NCBI GenBank assembly: GCA_947499005.1
Contig: CANMML010000004.1
Span: 1-64,000, forward strand
DNA length: 64,000 bases
From: an uncultured Aquimarina sp.
GTDB taxonomy: Bacteria > Bacteroidota > Bacteroidia > Flavobacteriales > Flavobacteriaceae
Direction: 5' to 3'
Part shown: piece after piece, positions 34,201 to 42,553 of the stretch
Numbering within the stretch: the stretch's first letter is position 1
Layout: each line of letters opens with the position of its first letter
Translations under genes and position numbers: made by a program
Notes under the pieces: model-generated
Databases searched by the model: none
Seen by the model: only the letters and a program-made list of their open reading frames with translations
What the model was told of the DNA's origin: nothing

Positions 34201-36256
34201 GTTTAGCTTATCATTAAATAAACCAGCAACTCAATCTTCAGGAACAAACCGACCTGCGTCAAGAGCTGTAGATGGTTTTACACTTGGTAATGCAAATTTG
34301 AATTCTGTAAGTCAAACAGAAACCGAAGTTAATCCTTGGTGGCGAGTTGATTTACAAGGTGAATTCGATATTGATTCAATAGTTGTATCTAATAGGTATG
34401 AATTTAGACCAGAAAGAAATACAGGAGCACGAGTTTTAGTAGGGAATGTTAATAGTACTAATCCAGCAGATTTTACAGAGGTTGGAGTGTTAAATGGATC
34501 AGAGATAACAAATACTTTTAGCAATTTGTCTGCTAGAGGGCGTTATGTATTAATTCATTTTGAAGGTCGTACATCACTTAATTTGGCAGAGGTTGAGGTT
34601 TATGGAGAAGAAGAATTATTAGTACCTCCTAGTGTTAGCTTTTCAAATATTAGGGAAGGACAAACATTTGATGTAGGAGAAGACCTTTATGTATTGGTAA
34701 ACGCTACTGATACTGATGGAACTATTGCTAACGTTCGATTATTTATAGATGGCGCATTCATACGTCAAGAAGGATTAGTGCCTTATGAGTGGGGATTAGC
34801 GGTACAGAATGATGCTTTATTGCAAAACGTACAAGCAGGAGCTCATACTTTAAAAGCAGTAGCTACGGATAATGATGGACAGACTTCAGAAGAAGAAATT
34901 GATATTTTAGTTCAAAACCCTCTTGTTGTTAGCTTTTCAAATATTGGAGAAGGACAAATATTTGATGTAGGAGAAGATCTTTATGTATTGGTAAACGCTA
35001 CTGCAAGTGGTACTATTGCTAATGTTCGATTATTTATAGATGGTACACTCATACGTCAAGAAAACTTAGCACCCTATGAATGGGGATTAGCGGTTCAAAA
35101 TGATATTTTATTAGAAAATTTGCAAGCAGGAAATTATACCTTACGTGCAGTTGCTCAAGGGGATAATGGGGTAACCAGTGAAGCTAGTGTAAACATAATC
35201 GTAAATGATAATATAATAAACGGAGCTACTCTTTTTACAGATTGTAATTTTGAAGGAGAAAGTGCTGTTTTTGAAGTTGGAATATATGATTTTGGAGCTT
35301 TTACTTCGCGCTTTTCTAACGATAGATTATCATCCATTAGAATTCCTGATGGGCTAAGAGCGACATTGTATCAACATGGAGGTTTTAACGGACGATCGTT
35401 AGTATTAACTAATGATGATACTTGTTTAAATGACAATAACTTTGACAATCAAACATCAACACTAGTTGTAGAACAAATCAATGAAGTTACTGTTTTTGCA
35501 GATTGTAATTTCGGAGGTGAAAGTGTTGCTTTCGAAATAGGCAGGTATGATTTTGGAGCTTTTACTTCCCGTTTTCCTAATGATAGGTTATCATCTATTG
35601 ATGTTCCTAGTGGGTTAAAAGTAACCTTGTATCAACATGGAGGTTTTAACGGACGGTCGTTAGTATTAACTAATGATGATACTTGTTTAAATGACAATAA
35701 CTTTGACAATCAAACATCAACACTAGTTGTAGAACAAGCCAACGAAGTTACTTTTTTTGCAGATTGTAGTTTTGGAGGAGAAAGTGCTGTTTTTGAGGTG
35801 GGTGAGTATGATTTTGGAGCTTTTACTTCCCGTTTTCCTAATGATAGATTATCATCAGTTGATGTTCCCAATGGATTAAAAGTCACCTTATACCAACATG
35901 GAGGTTTTAACGGGCGTACACTAGAACTAACCAACGATACTGATTGTTTAGGAGATGCAAATTTTGATAATCAGGCATCGTCTGTTGTCGTAGAGAGGAT
36001 TGGTGGGGTAATATCTAAAAGCTTAGTTACTTCAGAATTAAATAATATATCCATATATCCAAACCCCGTAAACCGAGATCATATTTTAAATATTGCAGGT
36101 GCTTCCAACGGAAACATTGTACAGATATTAGATGTTAATGGTATTGGAGTAATGAAGCAGACAATCGTTAATGGAGTGATTTCAACTAAAGGATTGGCTA
36201 GTGGCGTATATTTTGTCACTATAAAAGGAGAAACTTTTAAACTATTGGTTAATTGA
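31268..36256 (+). CDS. Secreted G8/beta-helix mosaic protein with T9SS sorting domain, 1662 aa
   Basis: A Sec signal (1-20) is followed by a G8-type domain (about 22-150, GNWSDASIWSNGIPDNS) and a right-handed beta-helix region (about 230-620, ITNSNNRGVVVHTTDNTVVEG, HDAHGHGF). A discoidin F5/8C-like lectin domain lies at about 975-1115 (SLNKPATQSSGTNRPASRAV). Two Ig-like modules share the repeat IANVRLFIDGxxIRQE (about 1120-1310). Three beta/gamma-crystallin repeats (about 1320-1575) and a type A T9SS sorting domain (ISIYPNPV to the end) complete it. G8-plus-helix is also seen in animal CEMIP/TMEM2 hyaluronidase-type proteins, suggesting polysaccharide binding or cleavage at the cell surface. 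Confidence 0.8.
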   Translation: MRKILLMIGLMLCSTLILSGQTTTALSSGNWSDASIWSNGIPDNSKNTIIGQGISVNVDGEHQAGTLTVHGNLNVFENIVTTKSITTRWVHVNSGGVFQIGTASNSYDIGTFTLTLTGTDPNSTQSVPMANGALMDIRNNDGFLMAGGGGRLQFFGQDKLPFTKLSETAAVGTNSIIVENIIDRNHDGILSSSSDGQVNWEVGDQIVIASSSTVYTEEDVRTITAVQNLGSTTRYTLNSALTYMHHGEIEVYGNDIDSRSISPGGSLSMDMRAEVALLSRNVKIQGTAVQDTDGTLGDRANLVVGNNGKATNGVGGHIMIMPSAGQISVEGVQLDLMGQAGRLGRYPFHWHVARDRRGDYFKNSSITNSNNRGVVVHTTDNTVVEGIVLHDAHGHGFFTEDGVELNNKFINNIAFAIHRVHPDNDREGAAFVVDETDRFFDRTDRSRTTSAFWVANAGNDYIGNVVAGCEGSGFWFGQPARPRGAASQIVDYTNFLPRETPLATFNHNTIHSSVTGFVVALNGAGAPNGLSGGPFGENERTFGDVDPVYDNTTIYLTSIGLYPLVSNVRHTFPNFKAADNNFFSWDSDPTLIKDALIIGRSRANLNQNGREVAGVALYHGNTIIERAHIAGFRNRARFFIPQGGGNRVRSGAEVERLSYENDGSYGNMSATQATDFNNIRDVYDRDGTLTTPFGGGAGYSFTAVNDWAIDESLGDIVENRSNRFRATVSKQRFVNLETPTSSNAALESRTPKITFTSPHGLTRDFVKRNNFNQRRISLRMNGEYTVNFPEGFDSENNALRITLHQWSMPSNSVGVVLRMVNQANNIKPKNTASGIDLERVNTLQALRNANVDSYFTANNNDLYVRIMNRGQGIHGNFIDFVGVSEASCDNSTEISTEYFIDGTRGTGQDFVNIAQDQSFTISGFPDFNTYTITRPNGTEVLGDVIFDSFRIEDEGTYTITNQFGCSKQLRVIFDRDPKFSLSLNKPATQSSGTNRPASRAVDGFTLGNANLNSVSQTETEVNPWWRVDLQGEFDIDSIVVSNRYEFRPERNTGARVLVGNVNSTNPADFTEVGVLNGSEITNTFSNLSARGRYVLIHFEGRTSLNLAEVEVYGEEELLVPPSVSFSNIREGQTFDVGEDLYVLVNATDTDGTIANVRLFIDGAFIRQEGLVPYEWGLAVQNDALLQNVQAGAHTLKAVATDNDGQTSEEEIDILVQNPLVVSFSNIGEGQIFDVGEDLYVLVNATASGTIANVRLFIDGTLIRQENLAPYEWGLAVQNDILLENLQAGNYTLRAVAQGDNGVTSEASVNIIVNDNIINGATLFTDCNFEGESAVFEVGIYDFGAFTSRFSNDRLSSIRIPDGLRATLYQHGGFNGRSLVLTNDDTCLNDNNFDNQTSTLVVEQINEVTVFADCNFGGESVAFEIGRYDFGAFTSRFPNDRLSSIDVPSGLKVTLYQHGGFNGRSLVLTNDDTCLNDNNFDNQTSTLVVEQANEVTFFADCSFGGESAVFEVGEYDFGAFTSRFPNDRLSSVDVPNGLKVTLYQHGGFNGRTLELTNDTDCLGDANFDNQASSVVVERIGGVISKSLVTSELNNISIYPNPVNRDHILNIAGASNGNIVQILDVNGIGVMKQTIVNGVISTKGLASGVYFVTIKGETFKLLVN
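35225..35998 (+). repeat. Three tandem 261-bp crystallin-fold repeats
   Basis: The GATTGTA-T landmark occurs at 35240, 35501 and 35762, an exact 261-bp (87-codon) period. Copies one and two share long identical blocks, for example the 35380-35470 and 35640-35730 stretches, so the duplication is recent or is kept uniform by conversion. Confidence 0.85.
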
Positions 36257-36421
36257 TAGTCTAAGGTTGTTCGATCAATAGACAAAAGAGGCTTCTAAAA
36301 TTAAAATCATCATTCTAATTTAGTTCAGAATCTCATTTCACTTGGTTACTAGTGAATAGAAGATATAAGGCTTATAGTATGACGAAAATTTGCACTTTTA
36401 GATTGCCTCTTTTTATTGGTC

Positions 36422-37099
36422 TTAGATTAACGATTCTCCATTTAAATCAGTGGTTAATATTTCGCTCATATAATCGAAAAATGGTCGTAGCAATTCGAAA
36501 TGATAGACTACTTTTTCAGAAAAGTCATCTTTCAATACTTCTTCATTGGTAAAACGATGCTCAAAAAAGAAGGATTTATTTTTTATTAAATCAATAGCAG
36601 GATCGTCTTTAGAAAACCCTTTTGGTGCTGTTTTTACTTGATTATGAGGGACAAATTCAGATCCATAAGCTTTAGAAAATGTCTTGTCAGCCATGATCGA
36701 TCGAATAGGATCAGCATCCATTTCAAATTCTTTTCTAATTCGTAATAAATCAGCTGGATTGGGCATAAAAAAACCACCACCCATTAAGCAATTTCCATGT
36801 TCAATCTTTAAAAAATATCCTCCACGTAAAGCTTCTCCTTCTCTTGTGAAATTAGCACTTCTGTGTGTTTTGTATGGTGTTTTGTCTTTACTGAAACGTA
36901 CATCTTTATAGATGCGATACACTTTCATTTTTTCGATTTGATCACTTTCTTGTAACCCAGCCATAATTTCAGCACAAACGGCTTTAAACTTTTTTTCTTC
37001 TTCTTGGTAACGAGGTTTATTAATATCGAACCATTCTTTGTTATTGTTTACTGCTAGATCAGATAAAAAATTAAATAAACTTGGTGAAATTCCTGCCAT
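36422..37099 (-). CDS. DUF2461 family protein
   Basis: The 225-aa product, from ATG 37099, matches the DUF2461/TIGR02453 family: FLSDLAVNNNKEWFDINKPRYQ at the N-terminus, then RIYKDVRFSKDKTPYKTH and GGYFLKIEHGNCLMGGGFFMP. The family is widespread and cytoplasmic, with unknown function. A longer frame adds 21 residues without family resemblance and is not used. It is convergent with the G8-domain gene and divergent from cysE. Confidence 0.88.
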   Translation of the reverse strand: MAGISPSLFNFLSDLAVNNNKEWFDINKPRYQEEEKKFKAVCAEIMAGLQESDQIEKMKVYRIYKDVRFSKDKTPYKTHRSANFTREGEALRGGYFLKIEHGNCLMGGGFFMPNPADLLRIRKEFEMDADPIRSIMADKTFSKAYGSEFVPHNQVKTAPKGFSKDDPAIDLIKNKSFFFEHRFTNEEVLKDDFSEKVVYHFELLRPFFDYMSEILTTDLNGESLI

Positions 37100-37254
37100 G
37101 GTTTTACGAACTAAAGTTTTGAGTTTTCTAAAATACAATTTAGAAGATAACAACAAAAACATCTTTAGGGAATCTTAACAAGCATATCTCTGGATAAAGC
37201 TTTAATAATCCTTAGTCATTATACTTATATTTACGAATTGTTTTAAGAAATCTT

Positions 37255-38049
37255 ATGGCAACACAGAGAGAAAACATTATACAAAAGATTGAGAGTAGAA
37301 AACAAGACCTCAATTTACCAATACGCTTGAAAGAGCGAACGGAATACTTTACAACGCTATTATTTGAAACACTATTTGATGTAGAATCATCCGTAGAAAA
37401 AAACATAGAAGAGTTAGCTAACGTTTTTCATACTTTAGTTGAACTGGCATGTTGGGATACAGAGAAAAAGTGTGCAGATGTTTGGGAGGATTATTTAAAT
37501 ACTTTTCCAACAATATTAGAAAAGTTGCAGTTAGATGCACATGCCTTTTTAGATAGTGATCCTGCAGCTAATTCTATTGAAGAGATTTACTTGGCATACC
37601 CTGGTTTTTATGCGATTGCCGTATACAGGTTTAGTCATGAATTGTATAAAAAGGGATTTCCTTTAGTACCTCGTTTAATGACCGAATTTGCACACCGCCA
37701 AACAGGTACAGAGATTAATGCAGGAGCACAAATAGGCGATTCATTTTTTATAGACCACGCTACAGGAACCATTATTGGTGAAACAGTAATCATCAAAAAT
37801 AATGTGAAGATCTATCAAGGAGTAACGCTTGGTGCAAAATACGTAACAAGAGATTTAAAAGGGTCTAAAAGGCACCCAACAGTAGAAGATAATGCAATTA
37901 TCTATGCAAATGCCACCATTTTAGGAGGAGATACCGTAATTGGTGCAAATAGTATTATAGGAGGAAATGTTTGGTTGACAAAATCGGTTCCTCCGAATTC
38001 AATCATTTCAAATACGAAAGAAGTAAAAGTACGTACGAATGGGAAATAG
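37255..38049 (+). CDS. cysE: Serine O-acetyltransferase
   Basis: CysE acetylates serine with acetyl-CoA, the first step of cysteine synthesis. The 264-aa protein has an N-terminal helical region and a left-handed beta-helix built from hexapeptides (GTEINAGAQIGDSFFIDHATGTIIGETVIIKNNVKIYQGV...). The active-site DHATGTVIGE-like motif is seen as DHATGTIIGE. Its end overlaps the start of the cysteine synthase gene by 11 bases, so the two enzymes are produced together and can form the cysteine synthase complex. Confidence 0.92.
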   Translation: MATQRENIIQKIESRKQDLNLPIRLKERTEYFTTLLFETLFDVESSVEKNIEELANVFHTLVELACWDTEKKCADVWEDYLNTFPTILEKLQLDAHAFLDSDPAANSIEEIYLAYPGFYAIAVYRFSHELYKKGFPLVPRLMTEFAHRQTGTEINAGAQIGDSFFIDHATGTIIGETVIIKNNVKIYQGVTLGAKYVTRDLKGSKRHPTVEDNAIIYANATILGGDTVIGANSIIGGNVWLTKSVPPNSIISNTKEVKVRTNGK

Positions 38050-38923
38050 TATATTAGACTTAATAGGAAATACGCCTTTAGTAGAAGCCAAATCACTTAT
38101 CGAGAATAAGAATATTACCCTTCTCTTAAAATTAGAAGGAAATAACCCAGGAGGAAGTGTTAAAGACCGTGCGGCTTATAATATGATTAAATCGGCTCTA
38201 GAACGAGGTGATATTAATCAAGAAACACAACTGATCGAAGCTACGAGTGGAAACACAGGGATTGCATTAGCAATGATCGCAGGTTTATTTAAGTTAAATA
38301 TAGAATTGGTAATGCCCGAAAATGCGACGAAGGAACGTGTGCAAACCATGCGTGCTTATGGAGCAAAGGTAACCTTAACGTCAAAAGATGTAGGGATAGA
38401 AGGGGCTCGTGATTATGCGGAAGCTAAAGTTGCTAAAGAAGGTTTTGTAATGCTAAATCAATTTGGAAATGATGATAATTGGAAGGCGCATTATAAAACT
38501 ACAGGGCCAGAAATTTGGAGAGATACGAATGGTGAAATAACGCATTTCGTCTCTGCTATGGGGACTACCGGAACGATTATGGGAACCTCTACTTTTTTAA
38601 AAGAGAAAAGTGAAGCCATTCAAATAGTAGGAGCACAGCCTACGGATGGTTCGAGTATTCCAGGAATTCGTAAATGGCCAGTGGAATATTTACCTAAAAT
38701 TTTCAATCCAGAAAAAGTAGATCAAGTGATTGAGGTAAGTCAAGAGGAAGCTACAATAATGGCAAAACGATTGGCTAAAGAAGAAGGTGTCTTCTCTGGG
38801 ATGAGTAGTGGTGGTTCGGTTTGTGCTGCTTTAAAATTAGCGGAAACCATTGAAAGTGGTACTATCGTAGCGATCATTTGTGATCGTGGTGACCGTTATT
38901 TGTCTTCGGATTTGTTTGAATAG
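38039..38923 (+). CDS. cysM: Cysteine synthase (CysM type)
   Basis: This PLP-dependent O-acetylserine sulfhydrylase makes cysteine from O-acetylserine and sulfide or thiosulfate. The 294 residues include the PLP-lysine motif GGSVKDRAAYN (Lys near 42), substrate loop EATSGNTGIALA and the phosphate-binding GTTGTIMGTS. Length and the MGNSILDLIGNTPLVE start favour CysM over CysK. It is translationally coupled to cysE by an 11-base overlap. The operon ends in a hairpin terminator at 38943-38978. Confidence 0.9.
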   Translation: MGNSILDLIGNTPLVEAKSLIENKNITLLLKLEGNNPGGSVKDRAAYNMIKSALERGDINQETQLIEATSGNTGIALAMIAGLFKLNIELVMPENATKERVQTMRAYGAKVTLTSKDVGIEGARDYAEAKVAKEGFVMLNQFGNDDNWKAHYKTTGPEIWRDTNGEITHFVSAMGTTGTIMGTSTFLKEKSEAIQIVGAQPTDGSSIPGIRKWPVEYLPKIFNPEKVDQVIEVSQEEATIMAKRLAKEEGVFSGMSSGGSVCAALKLAETIESGTIVAIICDRGDRYLSSDLFE

Positions 38924-38942
38924 TTCCGTAAGGAAATCATAT

Positions 38943-38978
38943 AAAAAGCGTCTTTATAGTATTATGAAGACGCTTTTT
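38943..38978 (+). terminator. cysEM terminator enclosing the next gene's start codon
   Basis: AAAAAGCGTCTT (38943-38954) pairs perfectly with AAGACGCTTTTT (38967-38978), with a 12-base loop and further T. The ATG of the next gene (38964) is in the loop, and the 3' arm encodes its first residues (MKTLF). Confidence 0.75.
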
Positions 38979-39740
38979 CTTTTTACACTGAGTATTGTTT
39001 TTTTGACATCATGTAGTGATGAAGCACTTGATCCGAATTTGTCTATTGAAGGAAGTCTTCAAGCTGAAATATCTCAAAACAGTAGTTTAGTTGCAATTAA
39101 TGAGCTTGTAGCTTGTGCTGCTGGCGGGCAAAAGGGTTTTCTAGAGGATGCAACGCTTCCTACGAACATTTTCTTTTATCCAGAATTGAATGCTAGAGAT
39201 TTTAAGTATTACAAAACTGAAAACACCGTAGTTGATCCTTTGGATCTCAATCAATATAAAGAGGTTAATAATAGTACTTCACTACCAGTATTTAATGGGT
39301 TTTTAGAACGTTTTCCACTTCCTAAAGCCTCAGAGGATTTTTGGACAAGAGTTTCCTTTATAGCTAATGATACTCTTTGGTATAGTAAAGCCATTAAAGT
39401 GCAAACCAATACAAGACCAACGGAATTTAATCCTAACCTAAGTGCTATTAATTTAGAGCGTCCAACAGCTCCAATTTTTACTTGGGAAGATGGAATCTAT
39501 AAGGATAACTTTATTTATTTCCATTTGGTTAGTGACGATTCGTCCAATGCTTTATCGGGAACTTATACGAACGAAAAGCGTTTTCAATATTATAATTTAG
39601 ATAATGTCGTTTTTAATGTAACTAGGGAAGGGCAGGCTTTACCATTAATTGAAGGGAATTCTTACCATTTTACATTAATGGGAGTTAGTGAAGATAATTG
39701 GGTAAATCTTATATTGCAGAAAGAATTTATTGCAGAATAG
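38964..39740 (+). CDS. Lipoprotein, unknown function, 258 aa
   Basis: From ATG 38964 the product has a lipoprotein signal ending FLTSC (Cys16). The ORF can be extended upstream but that would run through the cysEM terminator. The mature protein (about 240 residues) has no motif I recognise; it looks beta-rich with several aromatic clusters. The single short stretch AACAAGGQKGFLEDATLPTN is notable, as is a C-terminal LMGVSEDNWVNLILQKEF. It is probably an envelope protein. The start codon sits inside the terminator hairpin of the upstream operon, so it needs either read-through or its own promoter. The DUF1801 gene follows 15 bases later and may be cotranscribed. Confidence 0.72.
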   Translation: MKTLFLFTLSIVFLTSCSDEALDPNLSIEGSLQAEISQNSSLVAINELVACAAGGQKGFLEDATLPTNIFFYPELNARDFKYYKTENTVVDPLDLNQYKEVNNSTSLPVFNGFLERFPLPKASEDFWTRVSFIANDTLWYSKAIKVQTNTRPTEFNPNLSAINLERPTAPIFTWEDGIYKDNFIYFHLVSDDSSNALSGTYTNEKRFQYYNLDNVVFNVTREGQALPLIEGNSYHFTLMGVSEDNWVNLILQKEFIAE

Positions 39741-39755
39741 TGTACCGTACTTATC

Positions 39756-40112
39756 ATGAATCCAGTAGAAGAATACATTCTAAGACAGACTAGGAACAAT
39801 CAAGAAATAATGGCCTTTTGTCACGATATCTTGGCACATCAATTAGGCTTTAGTGCTGCTATAAAATGGGGGCTTCCTTATTATACTGGTAATAAAGGAG
39901 CTGTCTACCTTAATCGCGATAAAAATGGAGAGGGCGTCCATATTTGCTTTATGAGGGGAAAAAAACTCTCTAATTTCGACGGGTTGTTACAATGGCACGG
40001 AAGAAAGCTAGTAGTAAGTTATCTCGCAACATCTTTAGAAACAATCCCCGAATCTTTAATACAACATTTTGAAGAGGCGCTAGAGGTGGATAAGAAAAGT
40101 GTTAAAGTTTGA
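39756..40112 (+). CDS. DUF1801 family protein, 118 aa
   Basis: The YdhG/DUF1801 pattern is clear: IKWGLPYYTGNKGAVYLNRDKNGEGVHICFMRGKKL. The family is small, cytoplasmic and structurally related to a bacterial iron-chaperone fold; function is not firmly known. It starts 15 bases after the lipoprotein gene and is convergent with the Gfo/Idh gene. Confidence 0.85.
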   Translation: MNPVEEYILRQTRNNQEIMAFCHDILAHQLGFSAAIKWGLPYYTGNKGAVYLNRDKNGEGVHICFMRGKKLSNFDGLLQWHGRKLVVSYLATSLETIPESLIQHFEEALEVDKKSVKV

Positions 40113-40151
40113 TGTAAGCTTAGCTTTTTTTATCCACTTAACAAGCATTCA

Positions 40152-41138
40152 CTAAACGATTTCACCTAGTATCTTATCCATTACCCAACTCGTATGTGTA
40201 GCAGTTTTACCATTTGAGGGATGTGCAAAATTTTTCTCTATCAATTGTTTCTTCATATTTTCAACATGATACAACTGTATGTTTGGTGGGTTTTCAATAA
40301 ATAATTCTTGTTTTTTATCTAAGGTTTCTAGAACTAATGGTTCTTCAGCAAAAACAGCACAACTTATTTTGCCTTTGCTTCCTAGTATTTCTAGGCGATC
40401 TTGCCGCTCATGATGTCCGAAATTCCAACTTCCTGATCCCGTAATACCAGTTTCGTGTAACCAACAAGCTGTAATGGCATCTTTTGCCCCATAAAGTCCT
40501 TGTTGATTGGTACTCATACCTTGTACTTCTTTGATATCACCTAATAAATGAATGATTAAATCAAGCCCATGGCTGGCTAAGTCATCGAAATATCCCCCAG
40601 GCGCTATCGAAGGGTCAGTACGCCAATTGTATGCCTTAGATAGATCCATATCATTTGGAGCTTTAGTCAATTGCCAGTTGATGTGTCTTATAGTTCCTAT
40701 TTCTTCATCTTTTAACCAGTCTCGTATTTGTTCAAATCGAGGAAGAGAACGTCTGTAATAAGCAACAAATAGAGGAATATTATTTTCAGTAAAAGCTTGT
40801 TCTACTTTAAGGGAATCTTCATAACTGGGAGCTAATGGTTTTTCAATACAACAGGGTTTTCCTGCTTCTGCAACTTTTAAGGCATAGTACAAATGACTAT
40901 CGGGGGGAGTGGCAATATAAATTGCATCAATTTCTGGATCATTAATTAAAGCATCGGCATCCGTATAATATTTTTCAATTTTATGTCGTTTAGCATAATC
41001 CTTTAATTTATCAAGATCACGCCTCATTACAGCCGTTACATCAAATCCATCAACAAGTTTATATGCAGGCCCACTTTTTACTTCCGTAACATTTCCGCAA
41101 CCTATAATTCCCCATTTAATTTGTGTTGTATTATTCAT
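40152..41138 (-). CDS. Gfo/Idh/MocA-family NAD(P)-dependent oxidoreductase
   Basis: The 328-aa protein has the N-terminal nucleotide-binding motif WGIIGCGNVTEVKSGPA and the family's EKPLAPS signature (CIEKPLAPS near residue 97). A C-terminal alpha/beta domain contains GGYFDDLASHGLDLIIHLLG with the typical catalytic-site histidine. Such enzymes oxidise or reduce sugars and inositols; the substrate is not visible. It follows the DinB-like gene by 7 bases on the same strand. Confidence 0.88.
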   Translation of the reverse strand: MNNTTQIKWGIIGCGNVTEVKSGPAYKLVDGFDVTAVMRRDLDKLKDYAKRHKIEKYYTDADALINDPEIDAIYIATPPDSHLYYALKVAEAGKPCCIEKPLAPSYEDSLKVEQAFTENNIPLFVAYYRRSLPRFEQIRDWLKDEEIGTIRHINWQLTKAPNDMDLSKAYNWRTDPSIAPGGYFDDLASHGLDLIIHLLGDIKEVQGMSTNQQGLYGAKDAITACWLHETGITGSGSWNFGHHERQDRLEILGSKGKISCAVFAEEPLVLETLDKKQELFIENPPNIQLYHVENMKKQLIEKNFAHPSNGKTATHTSWVMDKILGEIV

Positions 41139-41145
41139 TTAATCT

Positions 41146-41703
41146 TTAATTCGAATTATCAGTAAAGTGACCACCATGTCTACCTTTTGAAAATTTATTT
41201 GCATTGTAATGATCAGATGATCCTTTAGGAATAGATAAATTATCCCATGTTTTATCCTGAATCATTTTAGATATAAAAACTATTTGTCCAATATGATAAG
41301 CGTAGTGCATCATTTGTCTATTGATGGCTTCAATCACTGTGTGAGTTTGATTTCTAATCAATATTTTAGTATCAAAATTATCATTAGTTATACTATCTAA
41401 AGCATCAAATAAGCATTTCCAGCCTTCTTCCCAAAGTAATAATAATTCATCTTTATTTAAATTTTTTACTTCAAATTCTTCATCACGATTTCTCCATGGT
41501 TTTTCTCCATCACTTACAAGAAAATTAGTCCATCTAGATTTCATGTTCCCATATAAATGGCAAATGATTATAGCAATTGAATTAGAAGAAGTGTTATTTG
41601 CCCATAAAAAATCTTCACTACTTAGATTGACTAATGATTTGTCAGTTAGGTTTTTGTAGTATTCAAATTGTTTTATTACACCAATAAGATAATTTTCCTT
41701 CAT
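41146..41703 (-). CDS. DUF1572 (DinB-like) family protein, 185 aa
   Basis: The four-helix DinB/DUF1572 fold is suggested by IAIIICHLYGNMKSRWTNFL and INRQMMHYAYHIGQIVFISK, which supply the three metal-binding histidines of the family. DinB-like proteins are metal-dependent; some are thiol transferases or stress proteins. It is probably cotranscribed with the downstream oxidoreductase gene (7-base gap). Confidence 0.85.
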   Translation of the reverse strand: MKENYLIGVIKQFEYYKNLTDKSLVNLSSEDFLWANNTSSNSIAIIICHLYGNMKSRWTNFLVSDGEKPWRNRDEEFEVKNLNKDELLLLWEEGWKCLFDALDSITNDNFDTKILIRNQTHTVIEAINRQMMHYAYHIGQIVFISKMIQDKTWDNLSIPKGSSDHYNANKFSKGRHGGHFTDNSN

Positions 41704-41761
41704 ACTTTTTAAACATTTTTAGGATCATAATTTAATATAAAATACAATAGCTTTGCCAGCT

Positions 41762-42517
41762 ATGGAATGGAAAGACCTTTTATTAATTCTGGTAGGTAGT
41801 ATTACAGGATTTATCAATACCGTTGCTGGGGGAGGAACTGTAATTATTATGCCTTTCTTAATTCTCTTTATGGGGCTTCCGCCAAGTGTTGCCAATGGAA
41901 CGAATCGCATAGGAGTATTTACACAAACTATTTTTTCGGCATGGGGATTTAAAAGTAAAGGACAAACACCTTTTGTCCTTGGAGTTAAAAAATCTATTTT
42001 GTTAGGATTAACAGCGTTTGCTGGAGCTTTAATTGGTTCAAAATTAGCTATTGAAATCCCAGATCGATTGTACAATCGTATTCTTTCGATCGTGATGGTA
42101 ATGGTATTAGTATTGACTTTATGGAAACCAAAGGCTCCCAAGGCTTTTTTAGAAGATCAAAAGAAAGGGTATTTATTGGCTTTAGTAGCTTTATTTCTTG
42201 TGGGTGCTTATGCTGGATTTATTCAAGCAGGTACGGGATTATTATTGATTTTAAGTCTATCCTATTTTTGTAATTTATCCTTAGTGCAGTCCAATGCGAT
42301 AAAAACCCTAATTGTATTTATTTTTTCGATTGGTACCATTGCTATTTTTGCTTTCCACAATAAAATAGATTATTACTATGGACTGTTATTGGGTATTGGA
42401 AATGGTTTTGGAGGCTGGGTCGCGAGTCGCTGGTCTGTAAAAAAAGGAGATCGTTTTATTCAGGTTTTTATGATCGTTGCGGTTTGTTTAATGGCGTTTA
42501 AATTATGGGTGTTGTAG
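41762..42517 (+). CDS. TauE/SafE-family membrane transporter
   Basis: This 251-aa protein, from ATG 41762, has about seven or eight hydrophobic segments and the family repeats GFINTVAGGGTVIIMPFLILFMGLPPSVANGTNRIGVF and GFIQAGTGLLLILSLSYF. TauE/SafE proteins export sulfite-like or sulfonated anions; the substrate here is unknown. The ATG at 41762 is preferred over an upstream TTG. It is divergent from the DinB-like gene and 36 bases upstream of the MsrA-like gene. Confidence 0.88.
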   Translation: MEWKDLLLILVGSITGFINTVAGGGTVIIMPFLILFMGLPPSVANGTNRIGVFTQTIFSAWGFKSKGQTPFVLGVKKSILLGLTAFAGALIGSKLAIEIPDRLYNRILSIVMVMVLVLTLWKPKAPKAFLEDQKKGYLLALVALFLVGAYAGFIQAGTGLLLILSLSYFCNLSLVQSNAIKTLIVFIFSIGTIAIFAFHNKIDYYYGLLLGIGNGFGGWVASRWSVKKGDRFIQVFMIVAVCLMAFKLWVL

Positions 42518-42553
42518 TTTAATTACGAATTACGAATTTTCAATGGATGAATT

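Noticed and set aside
41725-42141. 138-aa minus-strand ORF opposite the TauE gene
   Set aside because: Antisense to a well supported transporter; the sequence is a shadow of its codons.
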